From assembly GCF_013019105.1 (NCBI RefSeq), contig NZ_BLTE01000007.1, positions 1 through 64,000 on the forward strand: DNA of 64,000 nucleotides, in the 5' to 3' direction. The DNA is from Fundidesulfovibrio magnetotacticus. GTDB taxonomy: Bacteria > Desulfobacterota > Desulfovibrionia > Desulfovibrionales > Desulfovibrionaceae. Within the stretch, counting starts at the first letter, position 1. Each line of letters begins with the position of its first letter. Positions 46,083-54,115 of the stretch are shown one piece after another. The notes beneath the pieces are model-generated. The model saw only the letters and a program-made list of their open reading frames with translations, was not told where the DNA came from and did not search any database. A program made the position numbers and the translations under genes.

Positions 46083-47504
46083 TCAGTGCGCCTCACTCTT
46101 CGTCAGATTGTATCTCTTATAAAATTCATAAAGTCTGGCCCTGGAGAGGTTGGTGATCTTCATGGCCTCCGCCAGATTGCCGCCGCTGAGTTCATACACT
46201 TCCTTGAAATAATGCTGCTCCATCGACTCCAGCACTTCGTTCCGGTATTTTTTGTACGTCGGCAACGACGACCTGGTAACCAACCCGCCTGTTATTCTCT
46301 TCAAGTCACCAGATGACTGCATGTCATTATTATGCAAAGAATGCTTTGCCACGCGAACACGAATGTAGTGAGGAATATGCTCAGGATATACAACAGGACT
46401 GAAATGAGCCAGCACCACAACAGAGTCGAGAACATTCTCCAACTCACGCACATTTCCTGGCCAATCGTGACATTTCATTGTCTCTAAAAAACAATCCGAG
46501 AATGACTTCTCTGAAATACGATTTTTCTTGCACGACTTTTTCAGAAGATGCTTGATCAACAGCGGAAGATCTTCCAGTCGACTTCTCAACGGCGGCAGAT
46601 TGACCTTGAGCGATTGGATTCTGTACAAAAGATCTGAACGGAAAAGGCCATCCTTAACCATCTGAGAAAGATCTTTGTTAGTCGCTGCAACGAGCCTGAA
46701 ATCACTCTCCACTTCGCGCTTTGCTCCTACAGGCCTGAACCTTCGCTCCTGGAGCACCCGGAGAAACTTTTTCTGCAATTCCAGGGGAAGCTCGGAGACC
46801 TCATCAAGAAAAAGCGTCCCCCCATGCGCTCGCATAACGAGACCCTCATTCTGCATGTCAGCCCCGGTGAAGGCCCCCTTGGAATAGCCGAACAGGATCG
46901 ATTCGACGAGGGTGTCAGGCAGCGAGGCGCAGTCGACCACGATGAGGCTCTTCGAGGAGCGCGTGCTGATGCCATGGATCGCGCGCGCGATGAGCTCCTT
47001 GCCAGTGCCCGTCTCCCCCTGGATGAGCACGGAAACATCACTGTGTCTGGCCTTTGCCACCGTATTGAGACAGTTGCGCATGAGCGTGCACTCGCCGACG
47101 ATGTTGAACCGTTCGCCGAGCTCGGCCCCGATGGGCTCGTCTTTGACCACAAGCTGGTCCAGACGCCCCAACAAGCTGGTCAGGAAACCCGTGGCTTCGT
47201 TGCGGGGGATATAATCCAGGGCCCCTTCGCGCAGGGAGAATTCCAACTCGGAAAAGTCGGGTTTGTCGACAACGACCAGAACCTTGGGGGGGGAACGGAA
47301 CTCACGGATCCGGTTGAAGAGCTGATCGACGGGGACACCGTCGTTTTTATAGTAGACAAGCAGGTCCGTTTTGGCTTCCTGCCCGTCCTCCACCAGATCG
47401 CTAGACCGCTTGGCGGAGCAGACGGAATGAGGTACCCCCTTGGAAATCTCTAAAATTTCGTTAAGGATATCACGTCCCTTTTCAAGAACAATAATATTGG
47501 CCAT
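46083..47504 (-). CDS. Sigma54-dependent activator with degenerate receiver domain
   Basis: 473 aa from the ATG at 47504. Residues 1-125 have receiver topology (ANIIVLEKGRDI; PPKVLVVVDKPDFSELEFSLREGALDYIPR), but the phospho-acceptor strand reads TDLLVYYKNDG, without Asp at the expected site, and the first acidic pair is missing. The AAA+ domain is intact: GETGTGKE, GAFTGA, GGTLFLDEVSELP, WPGNVRELEN. The C-terminal Fis-type helix-turn-helix is LSGGNLAEAMKITNLSRARLYEFYKR. It can thus drive sigma54 promoters but is probably not controlled by phosphorylation. It heads the synthase operon. Confidence 0.9.
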   Translation of the reverse strand: MANIIVLEKGRDILNEILEISKGVPHSVCSAKRSSDLVEDGQEAKTDLLVYYKNDGVPVDQLFNRIREFRSPPKVLVVVDKPDFSELEFSLREGALDYIPRNEATGFLTSLLGRLDQLVVKDEPIGAELGERFNIVGECTLMRNCLNTVAKARHSDVSVLIQGETGTGKELIARAIHGISTRSSKSLIVVDCASLPDTLVESILFGYSKGAFTGADMQNEGLVMRAHGGTLFLDEVSELPLELQKKFLRVLQERRFRPVGAKREVESDFRLVAATNKDLSQMVKDGLFRSDLLYRIQSLKVNLPPLRSRLEDLPLLIKHLLKKSCKKNRISEKSFSDCFLETMKCHDWPGNVRELENVLDSVVVLAHFSPVVYPEHIPHYIRVRVAKHSLHNNDMQSSGDLKRITGGLVTRSSLPTYKKYRNEVLESMEQHYFKEVYELSGGNLAEAMKITNLSRARLYEFYKRYNLTKSEAH

Positions 47505-47558
47505 TCTGCCCGCCACTCCAGACGCCTTCAGTATACAAAGGGGAACATGGTACGAACA

Positions 47559-47615
47559 GACGCCAAACGGCTAATGCAAACCAAGCATTGTTTAAGGGAG
47601 CCCCTTGTTGGCGTC
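47559..47615 (-). promoter_or_regulatory. Structured leader or operator upstream of the sigma54 activator
   Basis: GACGCCAA (47559-47566) and TTGGCGTC (47608-47615) form a perfect 8-bp outer stem. Inside are two hairpins: AATGC/GCATT (47573-47589, 7-nt loop) and AAGGG/CCCTT (47594-47606, 3-nt loop). The result is a three-way-junction shape about 55 nt upstream of the start codon. It matches no riboswitch class I recognise; it could be a leader RNA or a protein-binding inverted repeat. Confidence 0.4.
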
Positions 47616-47665
47616 AATACTCGTAACACGAAAATGCAGGGCGGGGAGGGGTGCCGTCTCGGGAT

Positions 47666-48193
47666 TCAAAAGCCGAAATGAACCTGAAGCGTGTTTGCCA
47701 ACACTGCCGGGAGCTTAACAAACGAAGCACCTACAGACACCGCAAGACTTGTTGTCACATGGACGGGCCTACACAACACCTTGAAAATATTCGTAAGTGA
47801 CGGCACACTAAAAATAACAACAAACGGTGTTCCACTACGCAGATTATCCACTATCACAGACGAGTCGCAGCTGATGACCATCCCGAGGCCACCAACAGAA
47901 ATGTCACGTATCTTCACGGCCTTATATTGTGTCTCATTGTGCGGCATAGAAATCTCCATCACTCCGTTTATCGATACATCAACACGCTTCTCCCTCCTTT
48001 TATCGAATCCGTTTTCATGGAAACGTGCATCGCTCGTGCAATTCAAGAATTTTGTCAAAACATCATCCAACAGTGCGTCCTGCGTTTCTCCAGCGAGACT
48101 GGCTTTTTCACGGAATCTGTCAGCCAAACCGACTGGAATATCAAAACAAACTGTTGTCGTGCCCCCCCTTGATACTGTCAATTGCTGATGCAT
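47666..48193 (-). CDS. PilZ domain protein with RHH-like N-terminus
   Basis: 175 aa from the ATG at 48193 (GAGAG 9 nt upstream); an ATG at 48226 is possible but has no ribosome site. Residues about 8-50 (TTVCFDIPVGLADRF ... ALLDDVLTKFL) follow the strand-helix-helix pattern of ribbon-helix-helix DNA-binding domains. The PilZ domain (about 62-170) has RREKR for RxxxR and RDISVGG for (D/N)xSxxG, both c-di-GMP contacts. It lies upstream of, and on the same strand as, the sigma54 activator, so it may be a c-di-GMP-responsive regulator of that unit. The PilZ call is firm; the RHH call is by pattern only. Confidence 0.82.
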   Translation of the reverse strand: MHQQLTVSRGGTTTVCFDIPVGLADRFREKASLAGETQDALLDDVLTKFLNCTSDARFHENGFDKRREKRVDVSINGVMEISMPHNETQYKAVKIRDISVGGLGMVISCDSSVIVDNLRSGTPFVVIFSVPSLTNIFKVLCRPVHVTTSLAVSVGASFVKLPAVLANTLQVHFGF

Positions 48194-48500
48194 CACTGTA
48201 TGCTCTCTTTCCTTGTCTGTTGTCATATTTCAAATACATTACAAAATATATGCCAAGACAGCCGTCCTCTCCAGGATTGGAAACTGCACTCTGGACGTGC
48301 CGAAACGGCCTTTTCGGATGAATCCAACGGGCAGAATGTAAACAAACGCAACACATGTCGGATGTTCTTCCAGAAGGGACCGGCACGGTGATGCGGGGCC
48401 GGGCATGCTATGGCCAGGACTTGGGACGCGCGGAGAGGTCAGGAGTGGATCGGCCTTGGGCTCCGCCAAGCCGGAGATCACGACAGGGAAACGCCGGGAA

Positions 48501-49280
48501 TTAGAAAACCGTCGCCCCGATCACGTGGACAACGTCCCGGAGGGGGTGGGCTTCGGGCCTGGGAGCATAGCTCCATTCCCAGCGCTCCTGGGGCGCGGGG
48601 GAAGCCACGCCGTGCAGAGGATCCGACATCATGGTCTCGTTGTCGGCAACCCCGAGCCACGCAAGCTCCGTGAGCAGACAGCGAACCCCCGGACGGCTTT
48701 CAAGCCAGTCGAGGTGGGCCTGCATGGCATTGCGCGCGAAAGCTTCCAACTCCCCTTCCGAATGGCGGCCGGCGGTCCAAAGGCGCTCCATGGGCAGCAG
48801 GGGAAGCCGTGCAAGAGCATTGGCGGAAATCGTGATGTCCGGGCTCACCCCGGGAAGCGGGTCGACGGGGACGAATCGGTTCGGGAGTCGCACCCCGGAT
48901 TTCAGGGACTCCAGCACTGCGGAAAGCGAGCCGGTAAGGTCCGCATGGAGAAGGCGCACGTTGCCAAGCCGCGCGGCCCTGCGCCGGACCTCCAGAGGAT
49001 GGGCGACATCGACGAGCACGACGTTGACGAACAAGCGGGAAAGCTCTTCCAGCGGAACATCGAGACACCACCCCGACCCCGCCACCACGGCGACGCCATG
49101 CCCGGCGGCCGATCGGGCGGACCGAAGGATAAAAGCGCGGCAGGCTTCGAGATGACCCCGCCAGGCCTCGGCGTTGCGCGTCCAGATTCCCCGGTAACGG
49201 GCGGCATCCCGCGCGTACCCCAGGGGTTTCGCTTGGTCGAGCACGGAGGCCGAAAGGGCCCAGTACCATTCTTGGAGCAT
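48501..49280 (-). CDS. Putative SAM-dependent methyltransferase-like protein
   Basis: 259 aa from the ATG at 49280; a TTG at 49328 is in frame. A Rossmann-like core is visible: GVAVVAGSGWCLDVPLEEL resembles motif I of class I methyltransferases, VNVVLVDVAHP supplies the acidic end of strand 2, and NVRLLHADL resembles the motif-II region. DITISANALARLPLLP could be the strand-4 segment. I cannot name a substrate. No signal peptide or membrane helix is seen. It stands alone downstream of PEP-CTERM gene 3 on the same strand, with a terminator between. Confidence 0.55.
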   Translation of the reverse strand: MLQEWYWALSASVLDQAKPLGYARDAARYRGIWTRNAEAWRGHLEACRAFILRSARSAAGHGVAVVAGSGWCLDVPLEELSRLFVNVVLVDVAHPLEVRRRAARLGNVRLLHADLTGSLSAVLESLKSGVRLPNRFVPVDPLPGVSPDITISANALARLPLLPMERLWTAGRHSEGELEAFARNAMQAHLDWLESRPGVRCLLTELAWLGVADNETMMSDPLHGVASPAPQERWEWSYAPRPEAHPLRDVVHVIGATVF

Positions 49281-49400
49281 TGCTTGTCTGCTTGTACGTG
49301 TTTGAGCAGGTACATCATCCTGTAACAACGCTTCAAGCGGTTCGTCTAGTGGGGGGGGGCGATCGGGGCCGCAGGAATCATTCGGATCGGGGCCAGAAAC

Positions 49401-49431
49401 GACAAAGCCCGGCGGCCGAACACCGCCGGGC
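49401..49431 (-). terminator. Terminator after PEP-CTERM gene 3
   Basis: GCCCGGCGG (49407-49415) pairs with CCGCCGGGC (49423-49431) around a 7-nt loop. On the minus strand the stem is followed by TTTGT. It lies 36 bp past the stop codon. Confidence 0.75.
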
Positions 49432-49466
49432 CTGTAAGGATACCCGACATGAATTGAAACGATCCC

Positions 49467-50348
49467 TTACACTTCTTCCTTACTGCGGGCCCGCCTGCGC
49501 AGGAAGGAGATTCCCAGCGCGCCGGCGCCCATAAGGAGCATGGAGGCGGGTTCCGGGTTGGGAATGGGCGCCCGCTCGTAGAAGACGTCGTTGGCGCAGC
49601 TCACCGCGAAGCCTACAGTCATGGAATGATGACCTTGCAGCTCGATGCCGCCGCCGGAAAGGGTCCAGGTGGCCCAGAAGTCGGTGCTGGTCGTATTCAC
49701 AGCCACGCTGGTGGGCCAGGTGACCGTCGCGGTGATGCCGGTGGGGTCGCCGGGATCTTTGGCCTGCACGGGGTGGTTCTTGCGCCAGTCCCAGCCGCCG
49801 AGGTTGTATTCGTAGACCGTGGACATGTTGTAGTTGGCGGCCCACGTCGCCGTGTTGCCATACTCCAGCCCCGCACCGTCGGCTTTGTACACCGTCCACT
49901 GCGAGTCGACCACATCGTTCTTCACCGCGTCCATGGCCGCCTTTTGCTGAGCCGACGACGCTGTCGCCGTTCCGCCCGGGCGAACGAGCGAATCGGGGTT
50001 GTGGATGATGTAGTCCCAGTCCGTGTCGTTGTCGATGTTGATGAAGATGTCTCCGGGCTTCAACTTGTCGGAGTTCCACGAACTGCGCGACTGCTGCGTC
50101 GGAAGGAAGAAGTCGACGGAGACAGCGGTTAGGTGCGTTCCGTTGAAAGTGAATCCAATCTGTTTGATGTCCGGAATGCCTATGACATCCCCGGGGATGG
50201 CCCCGTATTTGGTCCCGTATGTCGTGACATAGGTCGAGGAGTTGTATCCGTCCCAGTTCAGGTTTGTGTCCTGGGTATACTCAGGAGCCGCCAGGGCGGA
50301 CCCGCTGAAGAAGACTGACAACGCCAAGATCAGTGTGAACGGCTTCAT
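49467..50348 (-). CDS. PEP-CTERM sorting domain protein 3
   Basis: 293 aa; AAAGGAG lies 7 nt before the ATG. Signal peptide 1-20 (MKPFTLILALSVFFSGSALA). The body has aromatic/Gly-rich beta segments (FINIDNDTDWDYIIHNPDSL, WTLSGGG, TVGFAVSCANDVFYE) resembling other PEP-CTERM surface proteins but no known enzyme. The C-terminal signal is NPEPASMLLMGAG, a hydrophobic stretch and FLRRRARSKEEV. It is predicted to be exported and processed by the exosortase. A sigma54 promoter lies upstream and a terminator downstream. Confidence 0.92.
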   Translation of the reverse strand: MKPFTLILALSVFFSGSALAAPEYTQDTNLNWDGYNSSTYVTTYGTKYGAIPGDVIGIPDIKQIGFTFNGTHLTAVSVDFFLPTQQSRSSWNSDKLKPGDIFINIDNDTDWDYIIHNPDSLVRPGGTATASSAQQKAAMDAVKNDVVDSQWTVYKADGAGLEYGNTATWAANYNMSTVYEYNLGGWDWRKNHPVQAKDPGDPTGITATVTWPTSVAVNTTSTDFWATWTLSGGGIELQGHHSMTVGFAVSCANDVFYERAPIPNPEPASMLLMGAGALGISFLRRRARSKEEV

Positions 50349-50373
50349 GGTGATCTCCTTTCAAAGGTCCTAA

Positions 50374-50389
50374 AGCATGAATCGTGCCA
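50374..50389 (-). promoter_or_regulatory. Sigma54 (-24/-12) promoter of PEP-CTERM gene 3
   Basis: On the minus strand TGGCAC-N5-ATGCT matches the consensus except for one -12 base. The distance from the element to the start codon (25 bp) nearly equals that of PEP-CTERM gene 2 (28 bp). I did not find the shared activator box at the expected upstream position. Confidence 0.7.
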
Positions 50390-50510
50390 CGACGGCCTGC
50401 CAGGCCCGTGCGAGAGGACACGGATCATGGAGTGCAATTTGCTTGGTCAGCCTGGCCCGGCACGGAGGATCAAACCCGAACACAAGCCACCCAAGCCCGG
50501 AGGATACGGC

Positions 50511-51539
50511 GTGACCCAATTCCGAAATCTTGTCTTCAAAGGCGGCGGGGTGAAGGGTGTCGCGTACATCGGAGCGTTGGAGGCCCTTGAGCAGTACGGG
50601 GTCATCCCGGACATCCGCAGGGTTTGCGGCACGTCCTCGGGGGCGCTCGTGGCCGCGCACATAGCCCTGGGCGGCCGGGCCGAACAACTCGGGCGGCTGC
50701 TGGACAGCGGCTTCCTTCGCGGACTTCTGGACAAGACGTTCTGGCCTGGCCAGCCCCTGCCCCACCTGCTCACCGATTACGGCTGGTTCCAGGGCAAGCG
50801 CCTCAGCCTTTGGCTCAAGCGGCACATGGAGAGCCTTTCGGGCGATCCCGGAATCACCTTCGGACAGCTTGAGGGACTTGCGGGCCGCAGCGGCGCTGCC
50901 TGCAAGCATCTGGCCGTCATCGCGACCAACGTGACACTCCAATGCGCGCACATCTTCAGCGCCTCGACAACGCCGGAACTGCCCATCTGGAAGGCGCTCC
51001 AGGCCTCCATGAGCATCCCTTTCCTGTTCAGCGTCGCCCGGCTCGACGGCGAGGGCCCCTACGTGGACGGCGGCCTCACTTGGAACTACCCGCTGAATTT
51101 CTACGACGAGGCGCGGTGGCTCTCGCAGGAGGACGACGCGAGGCTCTTCGCCCTGGTCGACCACCCCTCCTCCAGAAACGCCAGCCGGTTCTATAACAAG
51201 GAAACCCTTGGGCTCATGGTGGAGACCCGGACGCGAGACGCCGGCGTCGCGCCCGATGATTCGGGCTTCCGGCGCGGCATCGAATCCTTCCCTGCCTACA
51301 TCAAAGCCATGATCGGACTGATGACCGACTCCAGTTCCGGGAATTTCCTCAACCTCTCCGACTGGCAGCGAACCGTCTTCATCGAAGCGGACGGTGTGCG
51401 CGCAACGGATTTCAACCTGCCGCAGGAGTCCATCGCGAGTCTGCAGGAGTCCGGCCGACGGTCGGTCCACGCCTACATGCAATGGTTCCTCGACCAGAGC
51501 AACCGCCCGCTGAATCGCGTTGAGGAGTCCACGGCCTAA
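50511..51539 (+). CDS. Patatin-like phospholipase
   Basis: 342 aa from a GTG at 50511, chosen because GGAGG lies 7 nt upstream and the family start FRNLVFKGGGVKGVAYIGAL follows directly; an ATG at 50427 would add an unconserved 28-residue Pro-rich segment. Oxyanion loop GGGVKG (11-16), nucleophile elbow GTSSG (about 41-45) and catalytic Asp in YVDGG (about 187-189) form the Ser-Asp dyad. No signal peptide is seen, so it is a cytoplasmic or peripheral lipase acting on phospholipid or acyl ester. It is divergent from PEP-CTERM gene 3. Confidence 0.9.
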   Translation: MTQFRNLVFKGGGVKGVAYIGALEALEQYGVIPDIRRVCGTSSGALVAAHIALGGRAEQLGRLLDSGFLRGLLDKTFWPGQPLPHLLTDYGWFQGKRLSLWLKRHMESLSGDPGITFGQLEGLAGRSGAACKHLAVIATNVTLQCAHIFSASTTPELPIWKALQASMSIPFLFSVARLDGEGPYVDGGLTWNYPLNFYDEARWLSQEDDARLFALVDHPSSRNASRFYNKETLGLMVETRTRDAGVAPDDSGFRRGIESFPAYIKAMIGLMTDSSSGNFLNLSDWQRTVFIEADGVRATDFNLPQESIASLQESGRRSVHAYMQWFLDQSNRPLNRVEESTA

Positions 51540-51714
51540 GGGGGCGTGACGCAAGCCGTCGGCCGGTCACGGAAGACCGAGGCGTCGGCGGACGCAAGGT
51601 CCCCTGTCCGCTGCCGGTTTGCCTTGCCGCCGGGTTCGGGTTATGCTTGCGGCGCGACGGTTTTTCGCGGGCCTGGAGCCCGGGCCGCCCGCGACCACGA
51701 ACACGGCGGCTGCA

Positions 51715-53022
51715 ATGGACACCACGCTCTCTCTGGAAATCCCCCCGGACCCTGGCTACGCCCGCGTCCTGACCACCGCCGCCGAGGCCCTGGCCCGGTC
51801 GCGCGCGATGGCCCCCCGCGAGCAGATGCGCTTCCAGCTGGCCGTCGAGGAATTCTTCCTCTACCTGGCCAAGACCCTGCCGGACCACGGCCCGGTCCGC
51901 GTGGCCCTCACGGGCAGCTCCTACCAGACCCGCGCATCCATCCGCTTCCGGGCCGAGGGGCTCTGCCTGGGCGCGCTCAACGCCTGCCGCCCCCCCGCCC
52001 CCTCGGGCGCGGGGGACGACGGCGAGCCTCTGAGCCTGATCCTCGCCGGGCGCGTGGCCGACCGTTTCCGCCTGGAAAGCGAGGGCGACGGCTCCTTCGT
52101 CCTGCACGCCGAGGTGGACAAGGCCTATCCGGCCATGGACTCCCCCATGGGATGCGTACCGGTGCGCCCGCCCTACCGCGTCCGCGCGGAGGCCGATGCG
52201 GGCCTGCTCCTTCGCGCCGCCGCCCTGGCCTACGCCCGCTACCCCGCCCGCCACTGCCCCGCCAGCTTCCGCACGCCCGGAAAATTCGCGGACATGAGCC
52301 TGGAGGGCCGTTTCCAGAGCGTCATGGCCCTGGACGGGGCGTCCCACCCGGCGGGGCTTTTGTGCTGGACCCGCTCCGGCGGGAGGGGCCTGGCCTTTTC
52401 CGGTCCGTTCGTCTTCGCCCCGCCGGGGGACGGGCCACAGGTGGCCCGGATGCTGGCGGACGCCTTCCTCTCGGCCGTGGCCCGCGAGAAGGCGGACATC
52501 GTCTTCAGCGAACGGGCCACGCAGGACGTGCCACCGGGCTACTTCGAGCCCCTGGGGGAACTCGTTTTCCTCGGCCCCGAGGGCGCGGCGCGCCAACCCG
52601 TGCTCTACCGCCACCTGCGCGAGGACGCAGGCGAGGCGGTCTGGGCGGACCCGGAATCGGCGGACTTCCTGCGCAAGGCCTACGACCGCCTGGCCATGTG
52701 CCGCGACATCCTCCCCGCCCGATCCCCCGAAGCCTGGGAGCGCGAGCGCTCGCTCTTCTCGGTGAACCTGGACAAGAACAAGGGGCTGGCGACGCTCACC
52801 CCCCTGCTGGACGGGGCCAACGTGCCCGAAAACCTCCGCGCCCACGCCAGGGCCCTTGCGGACAAGGGCGCGGCGAACATCCTGCTCTATCTCGACCTCT
52901 CCCGCGCCTGGGAGGCCGCTCTGGCAGGCCCCGCCGCCCGGGCCGGATTCCGCCCGAGGCTCGTGCTCCCCTTCGCGGGCCGCTCGGACCTCCTGGTGCT
53001 CCAGCATGAGCCGGATCGCTGA
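51715..53022 (+). CDS. HATPase (anti-sigma-like)/GNAT-like two-domain protein
   Basis: 435 aa from the ATG at 51715; longer in-frame starts are poorly supported. Residues 1-140 resemble serine-kinase-type HATPase (RsbW-like) domains: MRFQLAVEEFFLYLAK fits the N-box helix, but the G-boxes are weak. The C-terminal 250 residues look like two acetyltransferase-type modules. The last part (GAANILLYLDLSRAW, GFRPRLVLPF) parallels the end of the ACP-GNAT protein at 59224-60510. It is the first gene of a three-gene run and overlaps the aminotransferase by 17 bp. Function is not established. Confidence 0.6.
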   Translation: MDTTLSLEIPPDPGYARVLTTAAEALARSRAMAPREQMRFQLAVEEFFLYLAKTLPDHGPVRVALTGSSYQTRASIRFRAEGLCLGALNACRPPAPSGAGDDGEPLSLILAGRVADRFRLESEGDGSFVLHAEVDKAYPAMDSPMGCVPVRPPYRVRAEADAGLLLRAAALAYARYPARHCPASFRTPGKFADMSLEGRFQSVMALDGASHPAGLLCWTRSGGRGLAFSGPFVFAPPGDGPQVARMLADAFLSAVAREKADIVFSERATQDVPPGYFEPLGELVFLGPEGAARQPVLYRHLREDAGEAVWADPESADFLRKAYDRLAMCRDILPARSPEAWERERSLFSVNLDKNKGLATLTPLLDGANVPENLRAHARALADKGAANILLYLDLSRAWEAALAGPAARAGFRPRLVLPFAGRSDLLVLQHEPDR

Positions 53023-54115
53023 CCTCGCGCCCTCCCACGTCCTGAACTTCGAGAGCTACGTCCCCAGCCGTCCGGACGAGGTTCTCATGCGTCAGTACGG
53101 CGTGGAGCGGCTGCTGCGCCTGAACAACAACGAGAACGCCCTGGGGCCGCCGCCCGCCGCCCGCGAGGCCCTGGCGGCCTTCGAGCCCGGCCGGGGGGCC
53201 GTCTACCCCCAGGGGGACTGCCACTTCCTGCGCGAGGCCCTGGGCCGAAGTTTCGGGAAGGACCCCTCGCGCTTCCTGGTGGGCAACGGCTCCTGCGAGG
53301 TGATCACCTCGGTGATCAAGGCCTTCTGCCAGCCCGGGGACGCCATCGTAACGGCGGACAAAACCTTCGCCGTCTACGAGTGGGTGGCCGCGTTTTCCGG
53401 CATCGAGGCCAGGCTCGTCCCCCTCAGGGACTACGCCTTGGACCCCGGGGCCCTGCTCGCGGCCGTGACGGAAAAGACCAAGATCGTCTTCGTGTGCAAC
53501 CCCAACAACCCCACGGGCTCCTGGTGGAACAAGGCCACCCTGGAGCGCTTCCTGGACGGGGTGGCCGGGCGCGCCGTGGTGGTGCTGGACGAGGCCTACC
53601 GCGAATTCGTGGACTCGCCGGACTTCCCCGACGGCATGGAGGCGCTGGAGCGCCATCCCAACGTGCTCGTGTTCAGGACCTTCTCCAAGATGTACGGTTT
53701 GGCGGCCTTCCGGGTGGGCTACCTGTGCGGCTCGGCCGAGGCCGTGGACATCGTGCGGCGCACGCACCTGGTCTATTCGGTCAACACGCCTGGGCAGCTG
53801 GCCGCACGGGCGGCGGTGGAGCACGGCGCGGAGCACGTGGAGGCCACGCGCGCCCTGGTGGCCCAGGCGCGCGGCCATCTGCGCGGCGTGTTCGACTCCC
53901 TGGGCCTGGAGCACGTCTCGGGCGAGGGCAATTTCATCATGGCCCGCGCCCCCATGCCGGACACCCTGCTCCACCGCCTGCTCATGCGCCAGGGCGTGAT
54001 GGTGCGCACCATGACGGGCTTCCGCTTTCCCAACTGGATCCGGGTCACGCTGGCCGGGGAGGAGGCCATGGAGGCCTTCGCCAAGGCCCTGCGCAAGGCC
54101 CTGGACCGCTCATGA
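53006..54115 (+). CDS. PLP-dependent aminotransferase, class I/II (HisC-like)
   Basis: 369 aa; ATG at 53006. Fold-type I signatures: LNNNENALGPPP (substrate loop typical of HisC-like enzymes), FVCNPNNPTGSWW, VVLDEAYREFVD, and the Schiff-base Lys in FRTFSKMYGLAAFRVGY with the following phosphate-binding Arg. It resembles histidinol-phosphate aminotransferase, but there are no other his genes nearby. In this context, between an HATPase/GNAT-like protein and a transporter, it more likely transaminates an intermediate of a specialised pathway or uses an amino acid such as an aromatic one. The stop overlaps the MFS start. Confidence 0.88.
   Translation: MSRIADLAPSHVLNFESYVPSRPDEVLMRQYGVERLLRLNNNENALGPPPAAREALAAFEPGRGAVYPQGDCHFLREALGRSFGKDPSRFLVGNGSCEVITSVIKAFCQPGDAIVTADKTFAVYEWVAAFSGIEARLVPLRDYALDPGALLAAVTEKTKIVFVCNPNNPTGSWWNKATLERFLDGVAGRAVVVLDEAYREFVDSPDFPDGMEALERHPNVLVFRTFSKMYGLAAFRVGYLCGSAEAVDIVRRTHLVYSVNTPGQLAARAAVEHGAEHVEATRALVAQARGHLRGVFDSLGLEHVSGEGNFIMARAPMPDTLLHRLLMRQGVMVRTMTGFRFPNWIRVTLAGEEAMEAFAKALRKALDRS

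Noticed and set aside
47559-47615. Assignment of the junction element as a c-di-GMP riboswitch
   Set aside because: The conserved sequence blocks of the GEMM classes are not present; only secondary structure is suggestive.
47646-47662. Sigma54-like CGGCAC-N5-CCGC on the minus strand before the sigma54 activator
   Set aside because: The GG and GC are in phase, but the -12 part keeps only two of four bases and it overlaps the PilZ stop region; too weak to list.
51412-53007. Minus-strand frame opposite the HATPase-like gene
   Set aside because: Low-complexity Gly/Arg/Ala composition, no motif; the plus-strand gene is coupled to the aminotransferase.
53006-54115. Calling the aminotransferase a true histidine-biosynthesis HisC
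   Set aside because: No other his gene is nearby and the operon context points to another pathway; only the family is assigned.
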